Shown here piece after piece: positions 35,856 to 47,379 of a stretch of DNA of 64,000 nt (its first letter is position 1; each line of letters begins with the position of its first letter). This stretch comes from an uncultured Cellvibrio sp. (GTDB lineage: Bacteria > Pseudomonadota > Gammaproteobacteria > Pseudomonadales > Cellvibrionaceae), in assembly GCA_946480695.1 (NCBI GenBank), contig CAMLKG010000010.1, positions 1-64,000 on the forward strand, given 5' to 3'. Made by a program: the position numbers and the translations under genes. The notes below the pieces were generated by a model. That model saw nothing but the letters and a program-made list of their open reading frames with translations. It did not search any database and was not told the origin of the DNA.

Positions 35856-36348
35856 CGTTATTATTTACGTCCCTGTTGTCCGCGATAGGCCGCTGCTCAA
35901 TTACCTCCCTGCCCGACTTACACAATCGGTCATACAACACGACATTTACTGTAGCGGCTAAATTCATACAACCGATGGTCGGTATATAAACAACGTGCTG
36001 ACAATAATCCAGCAATTCTTTTTTTAATGATCCGTCCTCCGGGCCAAAAATATAAAACGCATTTTCCGGGTGCACAAAATCCATGAGTGGTATTGCGCCC
36101 TCCACCAATTCGATGGCCACCAGGGTTGCCGCGGCAACATTAGCATCGCGAACATTATCGAGGTGAATTAAAGGAATCTTACTGCTGGCATTTTTTGTAT
36201 CGGTCGCAAACTTGCGCGCGCGATTAAACCGGTCACCCGAATAATAAACCGCGTCCGCCTCGTAACACCCTGCCGCACGCATTACCATACCAACATTCTC
36301 CGGGCTCTTGGGGTTTACAAGCCCGATGTAAGCTGAATTTTTTTGCAT
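35845..36348 (-). CDS. SpoU/TrmH-family RNA 2'-O-methyltransferase
   Basis: A 167-residue SPOUT-class methyltransferase that should methylate ribose 2'-OH in tRNA or rRNA. The three SpoU motifs are visible: NPKSPENVGMVMRAAGCY at the N-terminus, AFYIFGPEDGSL in the middle, and VYIPTIGCMNLAATVNVVLYDR at the end, where the knot binds SAM. It lacks the extra N-terminal domain of RlmB. The target nucleotide is unknown. It lies 33 bases upstream of the carboxynorspermidine decarboxylase gene on the same strand and may share its transcript. Confidence 0.87.
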   Translation of the reverse strand: MQKNSAYIGLVNPKSPENVGMVMRAAGCYEADAVYYSGDRFNRARKFATDTKNASSKIPLIHLDNVRDANVAAATLVAIELVEGAIPLMDFVHPENAFYIFGPEDGSLKKELLDYCQHVVYIPTIGCMNLAATVNVVLYDRLCKSGREVIEQRPIADNRDVNNNVRI

Positions 36349-36381
36349 TTATGTATTTGCACCCCGGAATATTTTGGGAAG

Positions 36382-37569
36382 TCAGGAAAGTCTCTGCTTG
36401 AAATCGCTATAACCGAACTCACGGATAACCGCGAGTTCGTCTGTCCGTGAATCCCAAATGGCGATAGCGGGTAAATTAATACCGTTAAACGTGGTGGTTT
36501 TCACCATGGTGTAATGAGCCATGTCATCGAACATTAACCGCTGGCCAATGTGTAACGGTTGCGCGAAGGAATAATCACCAATCACGTCGCCTGCCAAACA
36601 GGTCATGCCCCCCAAACGATATGTATGAGCCAGTTCATTTGGCATTGCCGCACCCAGAATATCCGCGCGATACGGCATTTCCAGCACATCCGGCATATGG
36701 CATGTTGCGGAAGTATCCAATATTGCCTGGGATATGCCATTCCAGGTTATATCCAACACTTCCGTTACCAGGACACCACTACGAATCGCGACAGCTTCGC
36801 CCGGCTCCAGATAAACCTGCAAGCCAAATTCCTGGCGGAATTGCTTAATCATATCGATAAGCCCATCGACTTGATAATCCTCGCGACTAATGTGATGGCC
36901 CCCACCAAAATTAATCCATTGGATATGCTTGAAATATTTTCCAAATTTTTCCTTTACGGCGGACAGGGTCCTCTGCAATGGTGGCAAATTTTGTTGGCAG
37001 AGCGTATGGAAATGCAAACCCGAAATCCCATCCAGGATATCCGGATATTGTGTCACTGCCTTTTCAAATTCAGCAGCCGGCACTCCCATACGCGAGCAAG
37101 GTGAACAGGGATCGTACAGCGCCACATCTCCCTCTGAATGTTCCGGGTTGATGCGAATACCGAAGTGCAATTCAGGGCGTTCACGTTGCGCGGCGAGCGC
37201 CATGGATTTAAAACGCGACCACTGCGAGAACGAATTAAATACCAGGTGATCTGCGACCTTCAGGATTTCAATCAGATCGGATTCCTTATAGGCGGCGGAA
37301 TAACAGTGAACCTCCCCGCCAAATTCCTCGCGTCCCAAACGCGCCTCATGCAAACCGCTGGCACAGGTACCGGAGAGATATTTTTGGAACAAAGGAGCAA
37401 GCTTCCAACAAGAAAAAGCCTTGAGCGCAGCAAGGATTTTTGCACCGCTTTCACGTTGTACGCGATGCAGGATTTTTAAATTATCCTCAACAGCAGCTTT
37501 ATCAACCACAAAACAAGGTGAAGGCACACGGCCAGGATTGAAGTGTGTGAAATATTCGCGTTTCTGCAT
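36382..37569 (-). CDS. nspC: Carboxynorspermidine/carboxyspermidine decarboxylase
   Basis: A PLP enzyme of the alanine-racemase fold that decarboxylates carboxyspermidine (or carboxynorspermidine) to spermidine (or norspermidine). The PLP lysine is Lys50 in ILAALKAFSCWKL. Other family blocks are GIRINPEHSEG, GLHFHTLCQQ, WINFGGGHHI, YLEPGEAV and ATCHMPDVLEMPYR. At 395 residues it is full length. It is the last step of the pathway and sits 157 bases downstream of the dehydrogenase gene. Because putrescine is made here, spermidine is the more likely product. Confidence 0.94.
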   Translation of the reverse strand: MQKREYFTHFNPGRVPSPCFVVDKAAVEDNLKILHRVQRESGAKILAALKAFSCWKLAPLFQKYLSGTCASGLHEARLGREEFGGEVHCYSAAYKESDLIEILKVADHLVFNSFSQWSRFKSMALAAQRERPELHFGIRINPEHSEGDVALYDPCSPCSRMGVPAAEFEKAVTQYPDILDGISGLHFHTLCQQNLPPLQRTLSAVKEKFGKYFKHIQWINFGGGHHISREDYQVDGLIDMIKQFRQEFGLQVYLEPGEAVAIRSGVLVTEVLDITWNGISQAILDTSATCHMPDVLEMPYRADILGAAMPNELAHTYRLGGMTCLAGDVIGDYSFAQPLHIGQRLMFDDMAHYTMVKTTTFNGINLPAIAIWDSRTDELAVIREFGYSDFKQRLS

Positions 37570-37726
37570 GGCATAACCTGTATTCAGGCGTGACTGGTAA
37601 TTGCTATCGGCAAATAGCGCGTTTTTTCATCCGGCATGATATTTCAACCTTCACGCCATAAGTGGCAACACGGGCGTTTAATACTTTCAAATACCATGCT
37701 GGATGAACAACAGGTTCAAAGGAAAA

Positions 37727-38923
37727 TTATTTCATGAGGCCTGGATCAATATCCACAACTTGCCATGGCAAACCGTATTTGTTGAGGTCTTCCATAAACG
37801 GGTCCGGGTCATGCTGCTCCATATTCCATACACCCGGCTTTTTCCATTTTCCCTCCAATATCATTTTTGCACCGATCATTGCCGGCACACCGGTGGTATA
37901 GGAAATAGCTTGTGATTTTACTTCGCGATAGCATTCCTGGTGATCACATACGTTGTAAACAAAGACCGTTTTCGGTTTGCCATCCTTAATACCTTGTACC
38001 AAACAACCGATGCAGGTTTTACCTTTAGTTAAGGGGCCAAGGCTCGCCGGATCAGGCAGTAGCGCTTTCAAAAATTGCAGCGGGACTATTTCACGCCCCT
38101 CGAACATAACCGGCTCAATGGAAGTCATGCCCACATTGCCCAATACTTCCAAATGCTTTAAGTAATTGTCAGAAAAAGTCATCCAGAAACGTGCGCGCTT
38201 GATTTCCGGGAAATGCTTCACGATGGATTCAAGCTCTTCGTGGTACATCATATAGATTTTCCGGGGACCGATGTCCGCAGGGAAATCAAACAGCTGGGTT
38301 ACCGACAAGGGCGGCGTCTCCACCCAATTACCATTTTCCCAATAGCGGCCATTTGCCGTTACTTCCCGGATATTAATTTCCGGATTGAAATTGGTTGCAA
38401 AGGGTTTTCCATGATCACCGGCGTTGCAATCGATAATATCCAAATAATGGATTTCATCGAAATAATGTTTTTTCAAATAGGCGGTGTAAACATTCGTTAC
38501 CCCTGGATCAAAACCTGAACCCAATAACGCGGTGATGCCCGCATTTCTAAATTTATCCTGGTATGCCCACTGCCAGGAATATTCAAATTTGGCGGTATCC
38601 AATGGCTCATAGTTTGCCGTATCAAGATAATCCACTCCTGTTTCAAGGCAGGCATCCATGATGTGTAAATCCTGATAAGGCAAGGCAACATTAATGACCA
38701 AATCCGGCTTCTCAGCGTTAATCAATGCGACCAGTTGGGGAACCTTGTCGGCATCCACTTGCGCTGTTTTAATGGGGCGGTTTAATTGCGCTGCTATAGC
38801 CTTGCATTTGGATTCAGTGCGGCTCGCCAGTACAATTTCCGAAAACACTTCGGGCAATTGCGCACATTTATGCACAACAACCCCGCTCACACCGCCAGCA
38901 CCAATGATTAACACTTTTGCCAT
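37727..38923 (-). CDS. Carboxynorspermidine (carboxyspermidine) dehydrogenase
   Basis: A saccharopine-dehydrogenase-like enzyme that condenses aspartate semialdehyde with putrescine (or diaminopropane) and reduces the Schiff base with NADPH. The Rossmann motif is VLIIGAGGVSGVVVHKCAQ at the N-terminus. LGSGFDPGVTNVYTAY and IDCNAGDHGKPFATNFNPE are characteristic of the group. It has 398 residues, and GGAG lies eight bases before the ATG. It lies between the decarboxylase and speA on the same strand, so the three form a polyamine cluster. Confidence 0.93.
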   Translation of the reverse strand: MAKVLIIGAGGVSGVVVHKCAQLPEVFSEIVLASRTESKCKAIAAQLNRPIKTAQVDADKVPQLVALINAEKPDLVINVALPYQDLHIMDACLETGVDYLDTANYEPLDTAKFEYSWQWAYQDKFRNAGITALLGSGFDPGVTNVYTAYLKKHYFDEIHYLDIIDCNAGDHGKPFATNFNPEINIREVTANGRYWENGNWVETPPLSVTQLFDFPADIGPRKIYMMYHEELESIVKHFPEIKRARFWMTFSDNYLKHLEVLGNVGMTSIEPVMFEGREIVPLQFLKALLPDPASLGPLTKGKTCIGCLVQGIKDGKPKTVFVYNVCDHQECYREVKSQAISYTTGVPAMIGAKMILEGKWKKPGVWNMEQHDPDPFMEDLNKYGLPWQVVDIDPGLMK

Positions 38924-39012
38924 ATTTTTACTCCAGACAATCAGAGCCGAAACTCAGAAAAAAATAAATACAGGCGAGCCCAGGTGGCCCGCGCGGGTTT
39001 TAACATAAAAAG

Positions 39013-40932
39013 TTATTTTTCAAAGTAGGTGTAGCCGCGCAAACCTTCGGAATAAGCAGCCAGCATCTGCTGGCGATCTGCCACGCTGATAATACCGTCG
39101 CGCACCGCCTGTTCAGCGGTATAACGGAATTGCTGATAAAGTTTGTTAGGCTCGTATTCCACGATAGCCAACACATCGGCGATGCTATCACCATGGATTT
39201 CATGGACAAAGTCAATGCTGGAATCCGCATTGATTCGCACACTGGCCACATTGGTATCACCGAATAAATTGTGCAAGTCACCCAGTGTTTCCTGATACGC
39301 GCCTACGAGGAATACCCCCAGATAATACTCCTCGCCGTTTTTGATTGAATGCAAAGCAATTGTAGAAGTTTCACCTTCCGGACCGGCAAATTTTTTTAGT
39401 TTGCCGTCACAATCACAGGTCAAGTCCGCGATAATTGCTTGCCGCAAAGGCGCTTCATCCAGACGATGGATGGGCATAACAGGAAAGACCTGGCCGATGG
39501 CCCACGAATCCGGCAATGACTGGAATACACTGAAATTACCATAATAAATATCCGCCAATAATTGCGGCAAATATTCCAATTCTGCGGGGATACGTTTCAT
39601 TTCCGGTAGGAGTGCCGCAATTTTTTGCAACGCGGCAAGGTAGATATTTTCCGCTAACACACGGTGGCGCAAACTGATATCCCCCGCATGGAAAAAGTCG
39701 CGGATTTTATCGCGATAATAAATCACATCGTTATAGGACTCTTGCAAGTTCGCCAACCGAATAGCGGACAAGGTATGCCATAAATTCACAATCATTTCGT
39801 GGCAACCCTGCGGCAATGTTTCGGGTAACGCCATGGGCTCAAAATGTGTTACATCGAGAATATTGAATAACAAAATCGATGTATGCGCGACTGTGGCCCG
39901 ACCCGATTCGGTCACAATGGTGGGATGCGGAATGCGATGCACATCCAGGCTTTCCTGGATGGCTTCAACTATATCAATACAATATTCCTGCACTGAATAG
40001 TTACGGCTATGCCCATTGGTACTGCATGTTCCGTCATAATCAATGGCGAGGCCGCCACCCAAATCCAGGTACCCCAGCGGTGCGCCCTCGCGCACCAATT
40101 CAATGTAATAACGACAGGCCTCCAATGCGCCGGCGCGAATACTGCGAATATTGGGAATTTGCGAACCTAAATGAAAATGCAGCAATTGGAAGCAATGCAG
40201 CAGCTTCGCATCGCGCAAGGTATCAATGACAGTCACCAGTTCGTTAGTGTTCAAACCAAATAAACTGCGGTCACCGCTATCTTCGCTCCAGTGCCCTTCC
40301 ACTTTCGTGGATAATTTCAAACGCACACCGATTAATGGATCGACTTCCATCGCGCGGCTGCGCTCAATTACTGATTGCAATTCGCTGAGTGTTTCAAGCA
40401 CAAAGAAACATTTGAAACCGAGCTTGCGCGCTTGCAAACCAAGCGAAATAAATTCGGCATCTTTATACCCGTTGCAGATAATCAGGCTTTCGCGATTGGT
40501 TAAGGTCGCGAGCGCGATCATCAGTTCCGCTTTACTGCCCGCTTCCAAACCGTGGTTGTAGCGCTCACCAAAGCGGGCTATCTCCGCCACCACATGGCTT
40601 TGCTGGTTCACCTTGATGGGAAAAGCACCGCGATACTGGCCGCGATAGCCATTGGCCTCAATGGCCTGTGAAAAAGAATCGTTAAGGATACTGATTCGCT
40701 TATCAACCAGGTTTTCCAAGCGAAGCAATACTGGCATTTGCAAGCCGCGTTGTTGCAGTCCATCAACAATTTCCATCAGGGATACCGTTGCTTCGCCATC
40801 CGCTGTCGGCGCGCGCACCACAACTTCCCCCTTCGGCGAAATGCCGAAATAACCACTACTCCATTCATCAATCCCGTAAAGTTCAGCGGCGCGGCGGGTA
40901 TTCCAATCGGTGTTTTTTTCTGTGGTTTTCAA
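39013..40932 (-). CDS. speA: Biosynthetic arginine decarboxylase
   Basis: A PLP-dependent enzyme that converts arginine to agmatine, feeding AguA and AguB. The protein is 639 residues, full length for SpeA. The PLP lysine is Lys107 in GAFPIKVNQQ. The glycine-rich phosphate site is in YLDLGGGLAIDYDG. The start codon is TTG 40932, with GAGGAG ten bases upstream. An out-of-frame ATG at 40939 lies between that site and the TTG and opens an 18-codon overlapping frame, which could affect initiation. The carboxynorspermidine dehydrogenase follows after 89 bases. Confidence 0.95.
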   Translation of the reverse strand: MKTTEKNTDWNTRRAAELYGIDEWSSGYFGISPKGEVVVRAPTADGEATVSLMEIVDGLQQRGLQMPVLLRLENLVDKRISILNDSFSQAIEANGYRGQYRGAFPIKVNQQSHVVAEIARFGERYNHGLEAGSKAELMIALATLTNRESLIICNGYKDAEFISLGLQARKLGFKCFFVLETLSELQSVIERSRAMEVDPLIGVRLKLSTKVEGHWSEDSGDRSLFGLNTNELVTVIDTLRDAKLLHCFQLLHFHLGSQIPNIRSIRAGALEACRYYIELVREGAPLGYLDLGGGLAIDYDGTCSTNGHSRNYSVQEYCIDIVEAIQESLDVHRIPHPTIVTESGRATVAHTSILLFNILDVTHFEPMALPETLPQGCHEMIVNLWHTLSAIRLANLQESYNDVIYYRDKIRDFFHAGDISLRHRVLAENIYLAALQKIAALLPEMKRIPAELEYLPQLLADIYYGNFSVFQSLPDSWAIGQVFPVMPIHRLDEAPLRQAIIADLTCDCDGKLKKFAGPEGETSTIALHSIKNGEEYYLGVFLVGAYQETLGDLHNLFGDTNVASVRINADSSIDFVHEIHGDSIADVLAIVEYEPNKLYQQFRYTAEQAVRDGIISVADRQQMLAAYSEGLRGYTYFEK

Positions 40933-41123
40933 GGCTCATCAACTCCTCTCCAGGTGGGTTGCCCCCGTTGACGCGGCGCCAATACTGCGGCGACACAAAA
41001 AAGCAAAAAATGGCGCGCAATTGTCCACATTTTTGATTAAAAATAAAGGCTTACCGCAATAGTGACTGCTTTTTGCGCGAAAAATTCTGGTTCACACACC
41101 TGATTCTGTGGATAACAGAAACG

Positions 41124-42734
41124 CTACTTCTGCTCAAGATAGCGGATCAAGGTGCCCATATTGCGAATAAAGGCACCGGTGGAAATCCCCATGACCGGCT
41201 TATCGGCAGGGTAAGGAGAAGTGTCCCACTGGTCACCTACCATACTATTGGCATAGCGATTATCACTGCGCCTCGGTTTACCGTGCGCGGGCTCACCCAG
41301 GTATGGATTGGTAGTGTAATACAAGGGAGTCGGCCAATATCCCTGTGTATCAAGCCCGTTAATTAATGCCGTGGCGCGCTCCTGAAGTGATTCCCCATCG
41401 CCAGCTGAGCGTTCGACTTGTGCACGGAAATTTAAATCAGAAAAACTCACCCTATCGAGCGTGAAATATTTGGGTAATACCATTTTTATATTTTCACGCA
41501 ACGGCGAATCGCGATTGACCTCAGCGCGAGGAATGGTTAATACACCTGCGTACGCCTCGCGCAATCTATCGACACGGATCTCGGCCGCTGATTTGTAATG
41601 CGCAAGCATATTACCCGCAATGTAATCCACATAATATTCCCCATTCGCAACATTCGACCCGCGACGATGGGTATAAATCGCCTTACCGGTTCCCACTTCA
41701 ATGAAACTGGGATGGCTTCTTCCTTCCTGGTTTGAAGTATCAAGCGTTTTTAAAGAATCCAACCAATCCAGGGCCTCCGGAATACGCGCCAAAAATTTGC
41801 TGTCGCCTGTTAACCGGTAAAACTTGATAAGTTGAATGATATTTTCTGCGGTAGTCGGCGTGTGCAGGCTACGCGGTTCATAAGAGCGGGCCGCGGCGGG
41901 CTGCAATTCGGTGGTGTATTGCAAAGCCCAACCAGGTTGCGGTTGCCCTTGCTGGGTCACAAGGAATGTATTCATCGCACGGATAATTGGCTCACGTAAA
42001 CGTGTTTCACCTAGCGTTTGATAACACATTAATAAAAAATCAATATTTTCAGCCGCAACATCATCATTAAACGTGATGAAGGATGGATAGTCCAGGCGAC
42101 TATGCAGTAACGGGAAACGCTGTGGCCAACCGCCAATCGGATATTGGCTATGCAATACAAAATCAATCGCTTTGTTTAACGGCGCGCGATATTGGTCGTC
42201 GCGCTTTTCCAGATAAAGCCGCAGCAAAAATTTCGCTGCCTCTGCCGTGCCGCCATCGTCAAATGTGGCGTTACCGAAATAATGGTGAAACTCCTCCAGG
42301 CGCCAGGCATGTTTTCCAATAGTGGCGTACCAGTTTTTTAATGATTTTTCACCGGCGTAATCCGCAACATAATTCCATCCACCGCTGGAATGCTGGGCGT
42401 AAATAATGGCAACAGCAATTTTTTGCGCACCCTGATAATAAAATTCATCAGCCGTTGCATGATAGGCATCCAACATTACATGTCCCATGCTCGCAGTTCC
42501 CGGGGGTTGCATCCAGATCATTGTGCGCCGCGCTTCCAGCTCACCCCACTGCCGCGAAAAATCGGGCAAATACGACCATACAAATCCACCGCGATAACTC
42601 ACTTTTTCCAACATGAATTGACTCGCGGTTTTCATGCCGTGGAGGACATGTTCACGCGCTGGAGGACCCGCCAGGCCGTTATTGGCAACTGAAACAATAA
42701 ACAGGAACCACAAAAAAGGGTTGAGTTTGCGCAT
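41124..42734 (-). CDS. Secreted pectate lyase, PL10-like
   Basis: A 536-residue exported protein that likely cleaves pectate by beta-elimination. A signal peptide (MRKLNPFLWFLFIVSVANNGLA) is followed by an alpha-helical toroid. PL10-type motifs are GGWPQRFP, FITFNDDVAAENIDFLL, GWALQYTTELQPAAARSYEP and LHTPTTAENIIQLIKF. An N-terminal region (about 25-180) and a C-terminal region (about 370-536) extend the usual 330-residue catalytic core, so it may be a divergent branch with its own specificity. It is monocistronic by position, with no other pectin gene in the window. Confidence 0.8.
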   Translation of the reverse strand: MRKLNPFLWFLFIVSVANNGLAGPPAREHVLHGMKTASQFMLEKVSYRGGFVWSYLPDFSRQWGELEARRTMIWMQPPGTASMGHVMLDAYHATADEFYYQGAQKIAVAIIYAQHSSGGWNYVADYAGEKSLKNWYATIGKHAWRLEEFHHYFGNATFDDGGTAEAAKFLLRLYLEKRDDQYRAPLNKAIDFVLHSQYPIGGWPQRFPLLHSRLDYPSFITFNDDVAAENIDFLLMCYQTLGETRLREPIIRAMNTFLVTQQGQPQPGWALQYTTELQPAAARSYEPRSLHTPTTAENIIQLIKFYRLTGDSKFLARIPEALDWLDSLKTLDTSNQEGRSHPSFIEVGTGKAIYTHRRGSNVANGEYYVDYIAGNMLAHYKSAAEIRVDRLREAYAGVLTIPRAEVNRDSPLRENIKMVLPKYFTLDRVSFSDLNFRAQVERSAGDGESLQERATALINGLDTQGYWPTPLYYTTNPYLGEPAHGKPRRSDNRYANSMVGDQWDTSPYPADKPVMGISTGAFIRNMGTLIRYLEQK

Positions 42735-42889
42735 ATCGGTCTCTTATTGTTCTAACCCATCGATAAAATTTTTATCGCGGATAAGGTTGATTAGAAGGAC
42801 CAAACCAATGCCGATCAATTTATTCTTATCAAAACATCTTAAACAGCGAACACCGTTTGTGGCATTTATTTAACATTTTTTAGCGTGCT

Positions 42890-43513
42890 TCAACCGCTAG
42901 ATAATTGCGGAAAAAGCCCTTTGATTCCACCGGCAATAAATTCAACAGCAATCGCAGCGAGCAACAAACCCATAACGCGCGTGGACATTACAATGCTGCG
43001 CTTGCTCAAATGGCGACTAAACCAGGGCAAAAATGTAAACCCTAACCAAAGCGAACCGCTGACCAGCACAATACAGGCGGTCACAGCCAGGTAATGCAAA
43101 ACCGAACTGGATTGGTGGGCATAGACGATCACAGTGCTCATTGCACCCGGCCCGGCCAATAACGGCATCGTCAAGGGTACCAGTGCGATTGTTTCATCAT
43201 GCGCGGCTTCAATTTCCTCCGGTGTGTGGCCGCGCGACTTGAGCATGGTCAACCCCATCAGCAATAAAACAATACCGCCGGCACAACGGAACGCATCAAT
43301 GCTGATACCGAATGCCCACAGGATCCATTCACCGAATAGCAATGCCACCATAAGCACCGCAAACACCGAAATGACCGTCAGCCGTGCTGTTTTATATCGC
43401 TGTTCTTCGGTCTGATGGAATGTCAGCGCAATAAAAACCGGGATCGCTCCCAAGGGATCAACTATCGCAAGGAGACCAATGAGGAATTTGGTGTATTCGG
43501 TAATTTCCAACAT
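42890..43513 (-). CDS. MarC-family integral membrane protein
   Basis: A 207-residue, six-helix inner-membrane protein of the MarC/NAAT family (YchE-like). The N-terminal signature is LLAIVDPLGAIPVFIAL, and the repeat motif VPLTMPLLAGPGAMSTVIV lies in the fourth helix region. Despite the name, MarC is not clearly involved in drug resistance. Some relatives are reported as neutral amino-acid transporters, so the substrate remains open. It has a 149-base gap to sucD. Confidence 0.9.
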   Translation of the reverse strand: MLEITEYTKFLIGLLAIVDPLGAIPVFIALTFHQTEEQRYKTARLTVISVFAVLMVALLFGEWILWAFGISIDAFRCAGGIVLLLMGLTMLKSRGHTPEEIEAAHDETIALVPLTMPLLAGPGAMSTVIVYAHQSSSVLHYLAVTACIVLVSGSLWLGFTFLPWFSRHLSKRSIVMSTRVMGLLLAAIAVEFIAGGIKGLFPQLSSG

Positions 43514-43603
43514 AACCCGACTCTTTGATATTTATCATTAAGTCTAGGCGGGATTTCCGGATTCGTTACCGGTTCCTGGTTGCTTGGTGAAGGTAATCAG
43601 GCC

Positions 43604-43640
43604 TTGAAAAAACAAAAGGCGATCCGAAGATCGCCTTTTG
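43604..43640 (-). terminator. Terminator of the sucCD/TCA cluster
   Basis: An 11-bp perfect stem AAAAGGCGATC / GATCGCCTTTT with a CGAA tetraloop, followed on the minus strand by GTTTTTTC. It lies 23 bases after the sucD stop and closes the TCA cluster. Confidence 0.85.
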
Positions 43641-43662
43641 CTAAAACATCCAACTGGAAAAC

Positions 43663-44535
43663 TTACCAGCCGGTGATTTCCTTCAGTGCTTTACCGATGT
43701 CGGCCAGGCTTTTAACCGTTTTCACGCCAGCATCTTCCAGCGCGGCAAATTTCTCGGCAGCGGTACCTTTACCACCGGAAATAATCGCACCGGCGTGCCC
43801 CATACGCTTACCGGCAGGTGCGGTTACACCCGCGATGTAAGATACCACAGGCTTGGTCACATTAGCCTTGATGAATGCCGCCGCTTCTTCTTCCGCAGAA
43901 CCACCGATTTCACCGATCATTACGATCGCTTCGGTTTGTGGGTCAGCCTGGAACAGCTTCAGGATATCGATGAAGTTGGAACCTGGAATTGGGTCACCAC
44001 CGATACCTACGCAAGTAGATTGACCGAAGCCGTAATCAGTCGTTTGCTTAACGGCTTCATACGTCAACGTACCGGAACGGGAAACAATACCGACTTTACC
44101 TGGCTTGTGGATATGGCCTGGCATGATGCCGATTTTGCACTCACCCGGGGTAATAACACCCGGGCAGTTAGGGCCAATCAAACGTACGCCCAGCTCATCG
44201 CACTTTACTTTTGCGTCGAGCATATCGAGGGTCGGGATACCTTCAGTGATACAAACGATCAGTTTGATACCACCATTGGCAGCTTCCAGGATAGAGTCTT
44301 TACAGAAAGGTGCCGGAACGTAAATTACCGATGCTTCCGCGCCGGTAGCGTCAACTGCTTCTTTCACTGTGTTAAACACCGGCAAACCGAGGTGAGTTTG
44401 GCCACCTTTACCCGGCGTCACACCACCAACCATTTTGGTGCCATAAGCAATCGCTTGTTCGGAGTGGAAAGTACCTTGCGAACCGGTGAAGCCCTGGCAA
44501 ATTACTTTGGTGTCTTTGTTAATTAAAACGCTCAT
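43663..44535 (-). CDS. sucD: Succinyl-CoA synthetase alpha subunit
   Basis: Binds CoA and carries the phosphohistidine of succinyl-CoA synthetase, which makes ATP or GTP from succinyl-CoA. The phospho-His is His247 in [16 protein letters not shown]. The CoA-binding loop is [11 protein letters not shown] near residue 14, and [20 protein letters not shown] is conserved. It has 290 residues. It follows sucC after 11 bases and ends the cluster before a strong terminator. Confidence 0.98.
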   Translation of the reverse strand: MSVLINKDTKVICQGFTGSQGTFHSEQAIAYGTKMVGGVTPGKGGQTHLGLPVFNTVKEAVDATGAEASVIYVPAPFCKDSILEAANGGIKLIVCITEGIPTLDMLDAKVKCDELGVRLIGPNCPGVITPGECKIGIMPGHIHKPGKVGIVSRSGTLTYEAVKQTTDYGFGQSTCVGIGGDPIPGSNFIDILKLFQADPQTEAIVMIGEIGGSAEEEAAAFIKANVTKPVVSYIAGVTAPAGKRMGHAGAIISGGKGTAAEKFAALEDAGVKTVKSLADIGKALKEITGW

Positions 44536-44546
44536 TCTTTCACCCC

Positions 44547-45713
44547 TTATTGGTTCGCAGCAGCTGCAACCACTTTCTTGGCAGCGCCAGTCAAGTCGGT
44601 ATCGGCAATGATGTTCAGGCCGCTTTCGCCCAGCACTTTAGCGCCCAGTTCAGCGTTGTTACCTTGCAGGCGAACAACTACCGGCACTTTTACACCTACT
44701 TCTTTTACCGCGCCGATTACGCCTTCCGCGATCATGTCACAACGGACGATACCGCCGAAGATGTTGATAAATACCGCTTTAACCGCAGAATCAGACAGGA
44801 TGATTTTGAATGCTTCAACAACACGCTCTTTGGTCGCACCGCCACCCACATCAAGGAAGTTGGCTGGTTGTCCACCGTGCAGCTTAACAATGTCCATGGT
44901 ACCCATCGCCAGGCCAGCGCCGTTTACCATGCAACCGATGTTGCCGCCGAGCGCAACATAGTTCAGCTCCCAGGCGGCAGCGTGGGCTTCACGAGGATCT
45001 TCTTGCGATGGATCTTGCATCGCTTTCAGTTCCGGATGACGGTACAACGCGTTGCCATCCACAACCAACTTGGCATCCAGGCAATGCAGGTTGCCTTCGG
45101 GAGTGATAACCAGAGGGTTAACCTCAACCAACGCCAAATCTTTCTCCTGGAACAGTTTGGCCAGGTTTACAAAGATGTTTACAAATTGATTGATTTGCTT
45201 GCCTTCCAGACCAAGTTTGAATGCCAACTCACGGCCTTGGTAGGGTTGTGCGCCCACGAGTGGATCAATAGTCGCTTTCAGGATTTTTTCCGGGGTTTCG
45301 TGGGCAACTTTTTCAATTTCCACGCCGCCTTCGGTAGATGCCATGAACACAATACGACGTGAAGAGCGATCCACCACCGCACCCAAATATAATTCTTTGG
45401 CGATGTCGGTGCAGGTTTCAACCAGGATACGGCTCACCGGTTGGCCTTTTTCGTCAGTTTGGTAGGTCACCAGGTTCTTGCCCAACCACTTTTCAGCGAA
45501 GGCTTTGATGTCATCTTTGCTCTTAACCAGCTTTACGCCGCCCGCTTTACCGCGGCCACCTGCGTGAACCTGGGCTTTAACGACGAAAGTATCGCCGCCG
45601 ATTTGATCGGCCGCGGCAACAGCTTCTTCAACAGTCGCAGCCGCAATGCCTTTGGAAACAGGCAAACCATATTGGGCAAACAGTTGCTTACCCTGATACT
45701 CGTGCAAATTCAT
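44547..45713 (-). CDS. sucC: Succinyl-CoA synthetase beta subunit
   Basis: The nucleotide-binding beta subunit, 388 residues, with an N-terminal ATP-grasp domain. It starts [18 protein letters not shown], contains [18 protein letters not shown] (ATP site) and ends with the CoA-ligase domain, [16 protein letters not shown] and [15 protein letters not shown]. It pairs with SucD as an alpha2beta2 or alphabeta enzyme. A 123-base spacer holding a hairpin separates it from lpd. Confidence 0.98.
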   Translation of the reverse strand: MNLHEYQGKQLFAQYGLPVSKGIAAATVEEAVAAADQIGGDTFVVKAQVHAGGRGKAGGVKLVKSKDDIKAFAEKWLGKNLVTYQTDEKGQPVSRILVETCTDIAKELYLGAVVDRSSRRIVFMASTEGGVEIEKVAHETPEKILKATIDPLVGAQPYQGRELAFKLGLEGKQINQFVNIFVNLAKLFQEKDLALVEVNPLVITPEGNLHCLDAKLVVDGNALYRHPELKAMQDPSQEDPREAHAAAWELNYVALGGNIGCMVNGAGLAMGTMDIVKLHGGQPANFLDVGGGATKERVVEAFKIILSDSAVKAVFINIFGGIVRCDMIAEGVIGAVKEVGVKVPVVVRLQGNNAELGAKVLGESGLNIIADTDLTGAAKKVVAAAANQ

Positions 45714-45782
45714 GGTGTAGTTCCATTTGACGATGGTTGGACAGGCGATTTAAAACACATGCCAACTTGGGTTATCGATGGA

Positions 45783-45803
45783 GGCAAACCTTATGAGTTT
45801 GCC
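45783..45803 (-). repeat. Intercistronic hairpin between lpd and sucC
   Basis: GGCAAAC (45783-45789) and GTTTGCC (45797-45803) with a seven-base loop. There is no T run, so a processing or stability element is more likely than a terminator. Confidence 0.5.
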
Positions 45804-45836
45804 CCCGCCTAAAAAAACGAGGACTCTATGGTTCTC

Positions 45837-47291
<1,455 letters not shown>

Positions 47292-47337
47292 TTATTAACT
47301 GTCGGCTACGGCCTTGTGAGCAGCAACCCTTTACATG

Positions 47338-47369
47338 AAAAAACGCTCCTGGGTTGCCAGGAGCGTTTC
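47338..47369 (-). terminator. Terminator-like hairpin between sucB and lpd
   Basis: AAACGCTCCTGG (47341-47352) pairs with CCAGGAGCGTTT (47357-47368) around a GTTG loop. On the minus strand it ends in six Ts. It probably lets part of the sdh-suc transcript stop before lpd. Confidence 0.65.
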
Positions 47370-47379
47370 AAATAGCGAA

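Noticed and set aside
40884..40939. 18-codon frame overlapping the speA start as a leader peptide
   Set aside because: The ribosome binding site is only three bases from its ATG and nothing supports conservation; noted in the speA entry only.
43795..45362. Long + strand open frames opposite sucD and sucC
   Set aside because: Antisense shadows of conserved genes; no domain motifs or ribosome binding sites.
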